In this document: positions 1-8,906 of the stretch, one piece after another
How the letters are laid out: every line of letters starts with the position of its first letter
Numbering within the stretch: position 1 is the stretch's first letter
Assembly (NCBI GenBank): GCA_945902075.1
Contig: CAMDMA010000009.1
Location: 1-64,000, forward strand
Length of the DNA stretch: 64,000 nucleotides
Direction: 5' to 3'
DNA from: Candidatus Kuenenia stuttgartensis
GTDB taxonomy: Bacteria; Planctomycetota; Phycisphaerae; Phycisphaerales; SM1A02
Program-made: the position numbers and the translations under genes
The notes under the pieces: generated by a model
Seen by the model: the letters and a program-made list of their open reading frames with translations, nothing else
Told to the model about the DNA's origin: nothing
The model's database searches: none

Positions 1-1319
1 GCATCGCGGCATTGAGTTGCGGTTGCGATCCAATGGTCACGCGCGCCTCGGAGACGATCGTCTTCCTCGTTTGCGAGTGCTGCGATTTCCGCGGCTGCAC
101 GCGCGAGTTCCGCGCGCTCAGTTTCAATCGCCTCGCGTTCGATGTCGAGTTTGCGTTGCACATGGCGCTCGCGAATCGCCTCTTTGGCAGCACGTGCTCG
201 TGCGGTCGTGTCATCACGTTGCGCCGACACGTTTGCCTCAAGGCGCTCCATGCGCCGCTTGAGCGCGCGTGGAACCTCAGCAATCGGTGCGTCAAACTTT
301 GCATGCGCCTCCCGCTCTTCCTTGACTTCTGCCTCGGCGAGGCGCGCCAGGAGTGCTTCGCGCTGCTCAAGGTCTTCCCGCTCCGCACGCGCCTTCGCAT
401 TCGCGATCGCAGCAAGATCTGCTTGAAACGGTTTCCACACGCGACGCATCGCCGCGAGCGCCACGCTCCGCAGCACAACGAGCATGATGATGACAACGAC
501 GAACGCACTTCCCGCGCCGATCGCAGCCATGGTCGCCCATCGTGTCTGATCAAACAGCGTCGAAGCTCCACCGATCACGCCCGCGCCGATGACGATCGCG
601 ACTGAGAGAACAAACGGTGCCGCGCCGCTCAGGAGCCGTGCCGCACGCGTTGCGAGGATCGCTTCGAGATGCCGCTCGCCGCGCGCAAGCAATGCATCAA
701 TCTCAGATTCCGCCCCAACACTTTCTTCAGGACTCGCGTCCACGACGACGTGCGGCACGGGAAGCCGACAACTTCGGAGATACGCTTTTGCCTTACTTTC
801 AAGATTCTCAGCAGCACTCATCTTGACGAGGAGCCGAGCTTTCAATTCGCGACTGCGAGTCTTGCCGCCCTCTTCGCCAGCCTCCCGCATGGCCTCGGCC
901 ATAAGCAGCGACTCCTCGAAGTCGCGCTTCAGCCGGGCGAATTCTGTGTCATGAGTCGTGTTGAGCGCCTCAGCTTTTTCTCGTCGAGCAGCCTCGAGCT
1001 CCGCGAGTCGGCGATCACTCGACTCCGTTGTCTCAGTGATCCCCACATCGTGCTCGCGCTGGGCACTTTCTGCGTCGTCGCTGCGCTTCTGTCGTACCAG
1101 TGCGAGTGAGCGTTCGTGGACGACCCGGGCGCGCTCTCGGCGAGCGCGGATATCGGCAGTCACCTCGTCGATGACGCGCTGGCGCGCGACCATTGCATCA
1201 AGTAGCGTGCCGGTTGCGCGACGGACACCCGCGGTGGCGTCACCTTCACCAAGTCGACGCAGATTGGCCAGTGCGTCACTGTCTTCGTCGGACACGGATA
1301 CCTTCACCTGCTCGCTCAT
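1..1319 (-). CDS. Coiled-coil membrane protein, N-terminal 439 residues (3' end outside window)
   Basis: The frame is open from an ATG at 1319 to the window edge, so the C-terminus is missing. Residues about 45-185 are Arg/Glu/Ala-rich and look like a long coiled coil. Two hydrophobic segments follow at about 232-252 and 263-285, then a second charged helical stretch from about 300 to the cut. This predicts a membrane-anchored protein with both helical arms on the same side. The start is supported by a TACGCT -10 box at 1326-1331 on the minus strand, 6 nt before the ATG, with no Shine-Dalgarno sequence. I do not recognise the family. Long coiled-coil N-termini of this kind occur ahead of FtsK/SpoIIIE-type ATPase domains in some bacteria, but no ATPase is visible here, so that is only a guess. 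Confidence 0.8.
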   Translation of the reverse strand, partial: MSEQVKVSVSDEDSDALANLRRLGEGDATAGVRRATGTLLDAMVARQRVIDEVTADIRARRERARVVHERSLALVRQKRSDDAESAQREHDVGITETTESSDRRLAELEAARREKAEALNTTHDTEFARLKRDFEESLLMAEAMREAGEEGGKTRSRELKARLLVKMSAAENLESKAKAYLRSCRLPVPHVVVDASPEESVGAESEIDALLARGERHLEAILATRAARLLSGAAPFVLSVAIVIGAGVIGGASTLFDQTRWATMAAIGAGSAFVVVIIMLVVLRSVALAAMRRVWKPFQADLAAIANAKARAEREDLEQREALLARLAEAEVKEEREAHAKFDAPIAEVPRALKRRMERLEANVSAQRDDTTARARAAKEAIRERHVQRKLDIEREAIETERAELARAAAEIAALANEEDDRLRGARDHWIATATQCRD

Positions 1320-1434
1320 TCGCGGAGCGTACCACGCGAACGCCACGGACTCGCTCTGCGGGTTCGGCGTGATGCACCGGCAAGCCAGCGGGCAGCGACC
1401 GTCGATTCGTCAGACCGAACATTTTGTGCTGCGC

Positions 1435-4380
1435 CTACGCCGTTTCATCATCGGTTCGCGGTACGCGCTTGAGCATGGACTTGCGAAGTTCGCCGACAAA
1501 CGGCTCCGCGATCGCTTCCGCAGCACGGTAAGGCGAGATCGCGCCAACGCCTTCGATTGGTTTGTCCGCATCCGGATGGGTTGGGAGCACAACGACGCTC
1601 TCCGGGAGAATGAGGTCACCAACCGGAACACCCGCCTCGATGAGCCGACCGTCTCGGCGTCGGAGCTCGGCGGGCGCATTCGCTTTGGCGTGCACGGCGA
1701 TTGCGGCGAGAAGTTCCTTCTGCTTTTGTTCACCGAGCGCTTTCCAGTCACCACGACCCCGGCACTTGGGGAAGCCACTGCAACCAAGCCACGGACCGCG
1801 CTTTCCCTCGCGAATATTGCAAGGTTTGCCGCATTTCGTGCAGACAATGGACGGGTCCTGGAGCGGGGGAGCCGACGGCAGAACAACCTTGTCCTTTTTG
1901 TCGAGCCGAACGACAAATTTGACCGCGGGGTAGTTCACGCTCGAGATGTACTTTCCAAACTTTCCGCTGCGAAGAACCATTGCAGATCCGTCGACCGGAC
2001 AAACCATGTCGAGGGCGACATCGGAAACCGGCTCGCCGAGTTCATTGAGGCGCGATGCGAAATCGCAATCGGGGTACCCGGAGCAGGAGAGGAACCACCG
2101 CCCGCCGCCCACGCGCTCTTTCGCGCGCTTTCCACACTTCGGGCAGGCGTACTTCGTCCAACGCCAAAGTGGAACTTCGCGCATGCGCGTGAAACTGTCG
2201 TCGAGCGCCTTGCCTTCGAGCATGGACTTAATCTCTCGGAGAAGTGCGCGCCAGTCTTCTTCGTTTTTCTCAACGCGATCAAGTCGCTCTTCCATGAGCC
2301 GGGTGTACTCATAGTCAAAGAGCAGGGGAAATCCGCCAATGAGCAGTGAGACCACGGCTTCGCCGAGCGCAGTTGCGAAGAATCGACGCGCCTTCTGTTC
2401 GACATATCCACGGGACTCAATGGTGTTCACGATCGATGCGTAGGTACTTGGGCGTCCGATGCCGCGGGCCTCAAGTTCCTTGACGAGTGAGGCCTCGGAG
2501 TATCGAGCAGGCGGTGCGCTAAAGCGCTGCAGTGCGTCGATCGAAACTGCGGCGAGAACCTGTTTTTCAGCGAGCTTGGGAAAGGTCGCCTCAGTGTCGT
2601 CCTCGACGATGTCTTCGACGAGTTTGAGGTAGCCGTCGAACACAACCACGCTTCCAGACGCGCGAACAATCGCGCCGGTCGGACGATCGCTGCGTTCGAA
2701 GCGCACAGTTGTGAGTTCGTACACCTTCGGCGCCATTTGGCACGCGACGAAACGGCGCCAGATGAGTTCGTAGAGCGCGTACTGTTCGGCACTGAGGTCC
2801 TTTCGAACCGACTGGGGAGTGCGCCACGGGTCGGTCGGACGGATCGCTTCGTGGGCCTCTTGTGCATCCTTGCCGGAAGCGTAGAAATGCGGCTTTTCCG
2901 GCAGATATGCGTCGCCATACGCATTCTTGATGTGGTCACGCGCGGCATGCAGCGCTTCGCCAGCGACGTTGGTCGAATCGGTACGCATGTAGGTGATGAG
3001 ACCCACGCGGTCACCGCCGAGATCAATGCCTTCATAGAGTTGTTGCGCGATGCGCATCGTGCGGTCGGTTGAAAAACCGAGTTGGCTCGATGCGGCCATC
3101 TGCATGGTGCTTGTCTTGAATGGTGGCATCGGGCGACGGGTTTTCCGTTCGGTTTCGATGCTGGACACGGTGTAGGCGACCCCCACGCCAGTCGTGCCAG
3201 AAACCGTCCGTTGGAAGCGTGCAGCACCCTTGCCGCGGATGTCCTCCCGCGTGTCGATACGCACGCCCTCAAGCCCAGCGGCCTCCACTGCGGATTTCAC
3301 CAACAGAGAAAGATCTTTCGCGGTTCCATTGACGCCGATCGTCGAGGACTTTGCCCCGACGTCAAACTCCTTGCCGCCAACCGCGACAAGCTTTGCTTCA
3401 ATGACGCCCGACTTCGAGAGAAATGCGACACGATCCTTCTGGGAAGGTGCTTTTTCGCGATCGTTTCGGCGTGCGAGAAATTCATCAATCGCTTTCGCAA
3501 GCGCAGCGCGCTGCGATTGCTCCGGGGTGAGTCGAACGAGCACTTCCCACGACTCGTCGGGGATGAATTCGCGAATCTCTTGCTCGCGCTCGACGACGAG
3601 GCGGGCTGCGACGGTCTGGACGCGACCCGCGCTCAGCCCGCCCTGACGCATGAGCCTCCAGAGGAGTGGCGAGATGCCGTACCCAACGACGCGATCGAGG
3701 ATGCGCCGAGAGTTCTGCGCGTTGACGCGCGACATGTTGATCGGCCGCGGATGCTCAAACGCCTCGCGGATCGCACTCTTTGTGATTGCGTTGAACACGA
3801 CGCGTTTCGCGAGTTCAGGCTTCACATCAAGCACTTCCGCAATATGCCACGAGATCGCCTCGCCCTCACGGTCCAAGTCTGTCGCAAACCAAATCGCCGA
3901 CGCGCCCTTGCGTAGCTTGCGGAGGCGGGTCACTGTTTCACGTCGATCCGGCGTCACGACGTAGGTTGTCGCGAAAGTTTCCATATCGACGCCGGGGATA
4001 TCCATCGGCTTCGGCTCCGTGGACGCAGCCTTCTTTTCACCCTTTTTGGCCGGCTTGCGCACGGCCTTCTCAGCGTCTGACTTCTTCGCAGCCTTCTCGG
4101 GAAGGTCACGAATGTGTCCCTTGCTCGCCTCGACGTGAAAGCGTCCGAGTTCCTTCAGATACTTCTCGATCGTCTTGGCTTTCGCTGGACTTTCGACAAT
4201 GACCAATGCCGCGCCGCTGCCCTCGACCAAGCCGTCGTCACCCTCAGCATGAAGAGCATCTACGAACGCGTCGGCCTCGGAAGCGCTCTCTGCAGTTTTG
4301 GTGCGTCGAGTTCTCGAGGCCGGGCTCTTCTTTGTGGTCGTGCTCGCGACTCGGGTCGTTGTCTTTTTCTTCGCTGCCAT
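1435..4380 (-). CDS. topA: DNA topoisomerase I (type IA)
   Basis: Relaxes negatively supercoiled DNA by transient cleavage of one strand. The 981-residue protein has a Lys/Thr/Ala-rich N-terminal tail, a TOPRIM domain from about residue 57 with the acidic motif ATDLDREGE near 167-173, and the catalytic tyrosine in LITYMRTDST near residue 464. The C-terminus carries a Cys4 zinc finger (about 744-774, CPKC...CSGYPDC), a degenerate one with most cysteines lost (about 794-825), and another intact one (about 845-875, CTKC...CSGFPKC). A Lys-rich insert (about 97-125) interrupts the TOPRIM region. The ATG at 4380 is chosen over one 51 nt upstream because GAGG lies 6 nt before it; the upstream ATG has no such signal. 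A promoter is visible at 4454-4483. Confidence 0.97.
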   Translation of the reverse strand: MAAKKKTTTRVASTTTKKSPASRTRRTKTAESASEADAFVDALHAEGDDGLVEGSGAALVIVESPAKAKTIEKYLKELGRFHVEASKGHIRDLPEKAAKKSDAEKAVRKPAKKGEKKAASTEPKPMDIPGVDMETFATTYVVTPDRRETVTRLRKLRKGASAIWFATDLDREGEAISWHIAEVLDVKPELAKRVVFNAITKSAIREAFEHPRPINMSRVNAQNSRRILDRVVGYGISPLLWRLMRQGGLSAGRVQTVAARLVVEREQEIREFIPDESWEVLVRLTPEQSQRAALAKAIDEFLARRNDREKAPSQKDRVAFLSKSGVIEAKLVAVGGKEFDVGAKSSTIGVNGTAKDLSLLVKSAVEAAGLEGVRIDTREDIRGKGAARFQRTVSGTTGVGVAYTVSSIETERKTRRPMPPFKTSTMQMAASSQLGFSTDRTMRIAQQLYEGIDLGGDRVGLITYMRTDSTNVAGEALHAARDHIKNAYGDAYLPEKPHFYASGKDAQEAHEAIRPTDPWRTPQSVRKDLSAEQYALYELIWRRFVACQMAPKVYELTTVRFERSDRPTGAIVRASGSVVVFDGYLKLVEDIVEDDTEATFPKLAEKQVLAAVSIDALQRFSAPPARYSEASLVKELEARGIGRPSTYASIVNTIESRGYVEQKARRFFATALGEAVVSLLIGGFPLLFDYEYTRLMEERLDRVEKNEEDWRALLREIKSMLEGKALDDSFTRMREVPLWRWTKYACPKCGKRAKERVGGGRWFLSCSGYPDCDFASRLNELGEPVSDVALDMVCPVDGSAMVLRSGKFGKYISSVNYPAVKFVVRLDKKDKVVLPSAPPLQDPSIVCTKCGKPCNIREGKRGPWLGCSGFPKCRGRGDWKALGEQKQKELLAAIAVHAKANAPAELRRRDGRLIEAGVPVGDLILPESVVVLPTHPDADKPIEGVGAISPYRAAEAIAEPFVGELRKSMLKRVPRTDDETA

Positions 4381-4453
4381 CGTGAACCTCGCGGGCTGGC
4401 TCGGCCCGGCTTGACAGGCCACTTGGCGCATCGAGTCGGATTCCGGAAGAGGG

Positions 4454-4483
4454 GGAATAAAGGACAGCGCCGTGCGAAGTCAA
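4454..4483 (-). promoter_or_regulatory. Probable sigma70-type promoter of topA
   Basis: On the minus strand TTGACT (4478-4483) and TATTCC (4454-4459) are 18 bp apart, between miaA and topA. Transcription would begin near 4447, giving a leader of roughly 65 nt to the ATG at 4380. Confidence 0.5.
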
Positions 4484-4551
4484 GCGCGGCCACCGAACTT
4501 TGTTGTTTCCGGGCGGACTTGCGCGCGGCGCACTCCCGGGTTACGCGCGCG

Positions 4552-5577
4552 CTACGCGAGCGCGAGCGCGCCCTCGCACGCGTCCGCGAGGTCCGCGACC
4601 GTCGATGCGTCATGGCATTCAAGCGCGATGCCTGGGCGAAGTGAGCGGAATCGGCGTAGCCAAGTGCGCTGCTGCTTGGCGAGTCGGCGCGATCGGATCT
4701 TGGTTTGCTCTGCCGCGTCGAGCAGTTCGTGTGCAGGCGGTACGCGCGAGCCTTCACCGAGCACAGTCGCGAGTTCCTCATACCCAACAGCCGCGCGCGC
4801 CTGCGCGCACATCCCACCACGCGCAAGAAGCGAAGCAACTTCATCGGCAAAGCCAGCCTCAAACATGCGGCGCACACGCGCGTTAATGCGTCTGGAAACC
4901 AGTTCGACCGGCCAGTCGAGAATCACCGTGAAGAGATCATCTCGTTGTGGCGCGACCCCGGCTTCGCCCCATGCGGTGCGTCGATCGGTTGCGGTGTCGC
5001 CGGTGGTATGCGCAATTTCAAGTGCGCGCACGATGCGGCGACGATCGTTCGGATGGAGTCGCGCTGCCGCGACCGGATCGCTTGATGCGAGGCGCGTGTG
5101 CAGTTCGACACTCTCGATCGCTTCGAGCGAGTTCCGAAAATGGTGGTCTGCGGCAGGAGCTTCGTCGAGACCTTCAAGAAAAGCCCGGATGTAGAGGTTG
5201 GTACCGCCAACGACAATGGGAACACGCCCGCGGGCACGAATCTCATTGATGGCGTAGTTGGCAAGTTCAAGCCAACGCGCAACGGTAAAGCCCTCGTCTT
5301 TCGCGTCGACGAGGTCGATGCAGTGATGTTGAATCTCGGCGCGCTCCGTGGCGGTCGGTTTCGCAGTACCGATGTCCATGCCACGATAGACCTGCATGGA
5401 GTCGGCCGAAACAAGTTCGCCATCGAAGCGACGAGCAAGTTCAAGTGCGAGATCACTCTTGCCGCCCGCAGTCGGGCCGAGAATGACGATCACGCGACGC
5501 GCTGCAGCAGCGCGAGCGAGCGCTCGGCGTCGGCCGGGTTCATCGGCAGGGGCGAGGAGGTCATTCATGGTGCTCAT
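4552..5577 (-). CDS. miaA: tRNA dimethylallyltransferase
   Basis: Transfers a dimethylallyl group to the N6 of A37 in tRNAs that read U-starting codons. The P-loop is GPTAGGKS near residue 34, followed by the family motifs DSMQVYRGMDIGTAKPT and VGGTNLYIRA. The 341-residue length is slightly above the usual 300-320. The start is ambiguous: the ATGs at 5577 and 5568 both lie inside a five-copy 13-bp tandem repeat (5561-5624), in which every copy carries ATGAATGA. I give the longer form, but the ATG at 5568 is equally possible. No clear Shine-Dalgarno sequence is seen. The gene lies 171 nt upstream of topA on the same strand. Confidence 0.95.
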   Translation of the reverse strand: MSTMNDLLAPADEPGRRRALARAAAARRVIVILGPTAGGKSDLALELARRFDGELVSADSMQVYRGMDIGTAKPTATERAEIQHHCIDLVDAKDEGFTVARWLELANYAINEIRARGRVPIVVGGTNLYIRAFLEGLDEAPAADHHFRNSLEAIESVELHTRLASSDPVAAARLHPNDRRRIVRALEIAHTTGDTATDRRTAWGEAGVAPQRDDLFTVILDWPVELVSRRINARVRRMFEAGFADEVASLLARGGMCAQARAAVGYEELATVLGEGSRVPPAHELLDAAEQTKIRSRRLAKQQRTWLRRFRSLRPGIALECHDASTVADLADACEGALALA

Positions 5578-5624
5578 TCATGGTGCTCATTCATGGAGCT
5601 CATTCATGGAGCTCATTCATCGCG
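5561..5624. repeat. 13-bp tandem repeat, five copies, over the miaA start
   Basis: Copies of TCATTCATGGTGC or TCATTCATGGAGC begin at 5561, 5574, 5587 and 5600, followed by a truncated copy at 5613. Read on the minus strand, each copy contains ATGAATGA, so the array presents repeated start codons out of phase with one another just upstream of, and including, the miaA start. Confidence 0.95.
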
Positions 5625-5709
5625 TTCACGCATGGATTTCCTCACTGAACCATCAGACGTGATTCCCCACAATCGATCCAAAAAACTCGCATGGATCTTG
5701 CAATGAGAA

Positions 5710-6939
5710 TCAATGATTGTTGCAATCGTCGAGCGCGTCGAGACAAACGAGATGCTTCCCTTCGAGCACCTCGAGGCTTGCGCCGCCGCCCGTCGAAACG
5801 TGTGAAATCCGATCAGCGAACCCAAATTGTTCGACGGCGGCCGCAGTGTCGCCGCCGCCCGCGATGGTTGTTGCGCCGAGCGCGGTTGCCGCGACGACAG
5901 CCTCGCCAACCGCGCGTGTTCCCGCATCAAATGGCGGCATTTCAAACACACCCATCGGCCCGTTCCACACGATCGTTCGGCTAGAACGAATCGCCTCGCC
6001 GAAGCGCGCACGTGTGTCAGGCCCGATGTCAAGGCCCATCCAGCCATCGGGAATCGCCCCGACAACAGTTGTGGTTTCGGTTCCTTGCTTAAAGTCACGA
6101 CCGCACACGTGATCGGTCGGGAGGAGGAATTCGCAGCCTTTCGCCGCTGCTTTGGCGAGAATTTCTTTGGCGAGATCGATCCGATCTGATTCGACGAGAC
6201 TCGCGCCGGTCGCAATGCCGCGGGCACGCAGGAACGTGTAGGCCATTGCGCCGCCGACAATGAGTCGATCGACTTTCGACATCAAATTTTCAATCGCGAG
6301 AATTTTGTCCGAAACCTTTGCGCCGCCGAGGATCGCAAGAAACGGGCGTTCGGCGGCTGCGATTCGAGCGATGAGGTACTCGAGTTCTGCAGCCAGTAAA
6401 AAGCCAGCGACCCGTTGCGCGCCCTTCGCGCCCATCGCCATCGGAAGCGCGTGCATCGATGCATCTGCTCGGTGACTAGTCCCAAACGCGTCGTTGACGT
6501 AGATGTCGCAAAGATCCGCGAGTTTGGCAGCAAACGCCGGATCGCCCTTCTTCTCCCCCTTGGCAAACCGGAGGTTCTCGAGAAGCACCACGCCGCGTTC
6601 AGGCATCGCAAGCACTGCGGCGCGTGCGGAATCGTCCACGCAGTCGTTGGAGGGAAATGTCACGCCATGCGGCGCATCTGGCCCAAGGAGCTCGGCAAGC
6701 CGCCTCGCGACGGGCGCGAGGGAGGAGTCCGCTTCGAAACCCTTGCCGTCGGGCCGCCCAAGGTGACTTGCAAGCACCACGCGGCCACCGCGCGCAAGCA
6801 CGGACCGAATCGTCGGCAGGCTTGCTCGGATGCGGCGATCATCGCTGATCACCGAGCCTTCCATCGGAACATTGAAATCCACCCGCACAAAAACGCGTTT
6901 GCCCGCAACGTCCACCGAATCGATTCGCTTCTTGCGCAT
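5710..6939 (-). CDS. pgk: Phosphoglycerate kinase
   Basis: Glycolytic and gluconeogenic enzyme interconverting 1,3-bisphosphoglycerate plus ADP and 3-phosphoglycerate plus ATP in the cytoplasm. The 409 residues match the usual length. Visible signatures are RVFVRVDFNVPM at the N-terminus, the substrate-binding ASHLGRPDG, ENLRFAKGEKK and the GPMGVFEMPPFDAGTRA nucleotide-binding region, ending in the Gly-rich loop ATTIAGGGDTAAAVEQFG. The start is supported by TATAGT on the minus strand (6948-6953) 8 nt before the ATG, without a Shine-Dalgarno sequence, which suggests a leaderless message. No other glycolytic gene is adjacent. Confidence 0.98.
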   Translation of the reverse strand: MRKKRIDSVDVAGKRVFVRVDFNVPMEGSVISDDRRIRASLPTIRSVLARGGRVVLASHLGRPDGKGFEADSSLAPVARRLAELLGPDAPHGVTFPSNDCVDDSARAAVLAMPERGVVLLENLRFAKGEKKGDPAFAAKLADLCDIYVNDAFGTSHRADASMHALPMAMGAKGAQRVAGFLLAAELEYLIARIAAAERPFLAILGGAKVSDKILAIENLMSKVDRLIVGGAMAYTFLRARGIATGASLVESDRIDLAKEILAKAAAKGCEFLLPTDHVCGRDFKQGTETTTVVGAIPDGWMGLDIGPDTRARFGEAIRSSRTIVWNGPMGVFEMPPFDAGTRAVGEAVVAATALGATTIAGGGDTAAAVEQFGFADRISHVSTGGGASLEVLEGKHLVCLDALDDCNNH

Positions 6940-7062
6940 AGGGCCGCACTATACGGACCGTCGCCCTCAGAAACCGATCAGGATCCACCGCAAAGTTCTC
7001 GACTCCGGGGCCATACGGCGCGCTCGAGACGTGTATCATCGCCTCCTCTCACAGGAGCCTTC

Positions 7063-8106
7063 ATGATCCGCTTTGAATTCCGCGCTCTCATCGCAGCTGC
7101 CCTCGCCTCCATCGCCACGCTGACGTCTTCGGCCGCCCCCCAGGACGATCAACTCAAGATTGGCTCTGCACCGCCGCCAATTACGGTCGACTGGGTGCAA
7201 GGCAATGTCTCCGACGTCACGACCGCGGGGAAGACGTACGTCGTGGAATTTTGGGCCACATGGTGCGGACCGTGCATGCGCTCGATCCCGCACCTGAACG
7301 AACTCCACAGCAAGTACAAGAGCAAGGGCCTCGTGATCATGGGGATCTCCGACGAGGACATGGGCACAGTGAAGCCTTTTGTGACGAAGAAGAGCTCTGC
7401 GATGTCATACCCGGTTGGGGTCGACCGCGACCGGGGTATGAAGCAAGCGTGGATGGAGGCCGCGAAGCAGAACGGCATCCCATGCGCGTTCATCGTCCGC
7501 GATTCAAAGATCGTTTGGATCGGTAACCCGCTCGATCCAAACTTCGACAATGTGCTGCTTGGGACGATGAGCGGTCGTTACAACCCTGCGCTTACAAAGA
7601 AGGCTGAGCCGATTTTGCGCGCCGCAAAGGACGCTGTCCGCATCAAGAATTTCCAGGACGCCTACAAGCACTACGACTCGGTTCTTGCGATCGATCCTGT
7701 TGTCTTCGGAAACGTCGCCGTCATGAAGTACAAGACCATGGTTGTCGACGCGAAGGATCCTGTGGCTGCGCGCAAGTGGATGTACCAATTTATGACGCTC
7801 CAAAGTCGTGACGGAACGACGATGCGCGAAATCGCGGAGACCGTTCTCAACGACAACCAGATTACCGAGCGCGACCTTGAGCTCGCCCGTGATGCGGCGT
7901 TGTACTTAAACAACTTCAACTCATCTCCAGCAGCGAGTGCGTTGCTTGCAGAGGTGTACTACCGACAAGGCCAACTTGAAAAGGCCTCAGAGTTTCAGTT
8001 GCAAGCTTGGATGTCGGCCGATGCAGATGAAAAGGCTGATTTCAAGCGCGCGCTCGATCTCTACAAGAAGGCCGTCGCTTCAAAGGCAGCGGCTGCAAGC
8101 AAGTAG
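7063..8106 (+). CDS. Secreted TlpA-type thioredoxin-like protein with C-terminal TPR region
   Basis: A signal peptide (residues 1-25, ending SSAAP) precedes a TlpA/ResA-like thioredoxin fold with the redox motif WATWCGPC near residue 67 and the cis-proline region NGIPCAFIV. Residues about 190-340 are helical and TPR-like (for example YYRQGQLEKASEFQLQAW). The likely role is thiol-disulfide exchange or a periplasmic thioredoxin scaffold; the substrate is unknown. The same layout recurs in the paralogue at 56806-57912. The ATG at 7063 is chosen because AGGAG lies 7 nt upstream and a TATCAT -10 box lies at 7034-7039, giving a short leader; the frame is open further upstream, but that stretch overlaps pgk antisense. 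Confidence 0.9.
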   Translation: MIRFEFRALIAAALASIATLTSSAAPQDDQLKIGSAPPPITVDWVQGNVSDVTTAGKTYVVEFWATWCGPCMRSIPHLNELHSKYKSKGLVIMGISDEDMGTVKPFVTKKSSAMSYPVGVDRDRGMKQAWMEAAKQNGIPCAFIVRDSKIVWIGNPLDPNFDNVLLGTMSGRYNPALTKKAEPILRAAKDAVRIKNFQDAYKHYDSVLAIDPVVFGNVAVMKYKTMVVDAKDPVAARKWMYQFMTLQSRDGTTMREIAETVLNDNQITERDLELARDAALYLNNFNSSPAASALLAEVYYRQGQLEKASEFQLQAWMSADADEKADFKRALDLYKKAVASKAAAASK

Positions 8107-8144
8107 ATTTCGCACAAGTGCGATTGATGCGCTACGCTCGCACT

Positions 8145-8861
8145 ATGTCCGATCGCAGTGCAACAAATTCTTCGACGGCTCCCGCACCCGGGAGCCGTCG
8201 CCTTTTGAAGCTCGCCCATCGCGCAACGCTCGTTGCACCATCGATACTCTCCGCGGATTTCGCGAAATTGGGCGATGAATGCCGTGCAGCACTCGCTGCC
8301 GGCGGTGATCTTCTGCACGTCGATGTGATGGACGGTCACTTCGTTCCCAACCTCTCGATGGGTCCGGCCATTTGCGACTGCGTCCACCGCGCGCTCCCCG
8401 AAGCGGTGCTCGATGTACATCTGATGGTCACGGACCCGGCTGCGTACATCGAGTCGTTCGCGAAGGCAGGGGCGGCGCACATCACCTTCCATATTGAGGC
8501 GGTCAGCGATCCGCTCCCACTGGTAGCGCAGATTCATGCGCTTGGATTGACCGCGGGATTGGCGATCAATCCGGACACGCCAGCTGCCGCGCTCGAGCCC
8601 TACCTCACGGACATCGATCTCGCGCTGGTGATGAGTGTGCATCCCGGGTTTTCCGGCCAAAAGTTTATCCCTTCGGTGCTGCCGAAGTCTCGAACGCTCC
8701 GCGACGCTGCGCCGCGCGGACTTCGAGTCGAGATGGATGGTGGTATCACTCCGGAGACCGCACCCGCTTGCCGTGCCCATGGCTGCGACATCCTTGTCGC
8801 GGCGAGCGCGATCTTTGGGCGTAACGACTATGCGTCCGTGATCGCGGCACTTCGCGCCTGA
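8145..8861 (+). CDS. rpe: Ribulose-phosphate 3-epimerase
   Basis: Interconverts ribulose 5-phosphate and xylulose 5-phosphate in the pentose phosphate pathway. The TIM-barrel signatures are present: VAPSILSADFAKLGDE near the N-terminus, LHVDVMDGHFVPNLSMGP with the metal-binding His/Asp, LDVHLMV, VMSVHPGFSGQKFI and MDGGI. The 238-residue product has an N-terminal extension of about 25 residues relative to the family norm. The ATG at 8145 is chosen because TACGCT (8133-8138) lies 6 nt before it, the recurrent leaderless pattern of this window. An in-frame ATG 27 nt upstream is less likely. Confidence 0.97.
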   Translation: MSDRSATNSSTAPAPGSRRLLKLAHRATLVAPSILSADFAKLGDECRAALAAGGDLLHVDVMDGHFVPNLSMGPAICDCVHRALPEAVLDVHLMVTDPAAYIESFAKAGAAHITFHIEAVSDPLPLVAQIHALGLTAGLAINPDTPAAALEPYLTDIDLALVMSVHPGFSGQKFIPSVLPKSRTLRDAAPRGLRVEMDGGITPETAPACRAHGCDILVAASAIFGRNDYASVIAALRA

Positions 8862-8906
8862 CAAGCTTCACCTGAGCAGATTCGTCTTTCGAGGTACACT
8901 CCTCCC

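Noticed and set aside
958-2349. 463-aa plus-strand frame over the coiled-coil gene and topA
   Set aside because: It is antisense to two well-supported genes; the topA reading has motifs and a ribosome-binding site, this one has neither.
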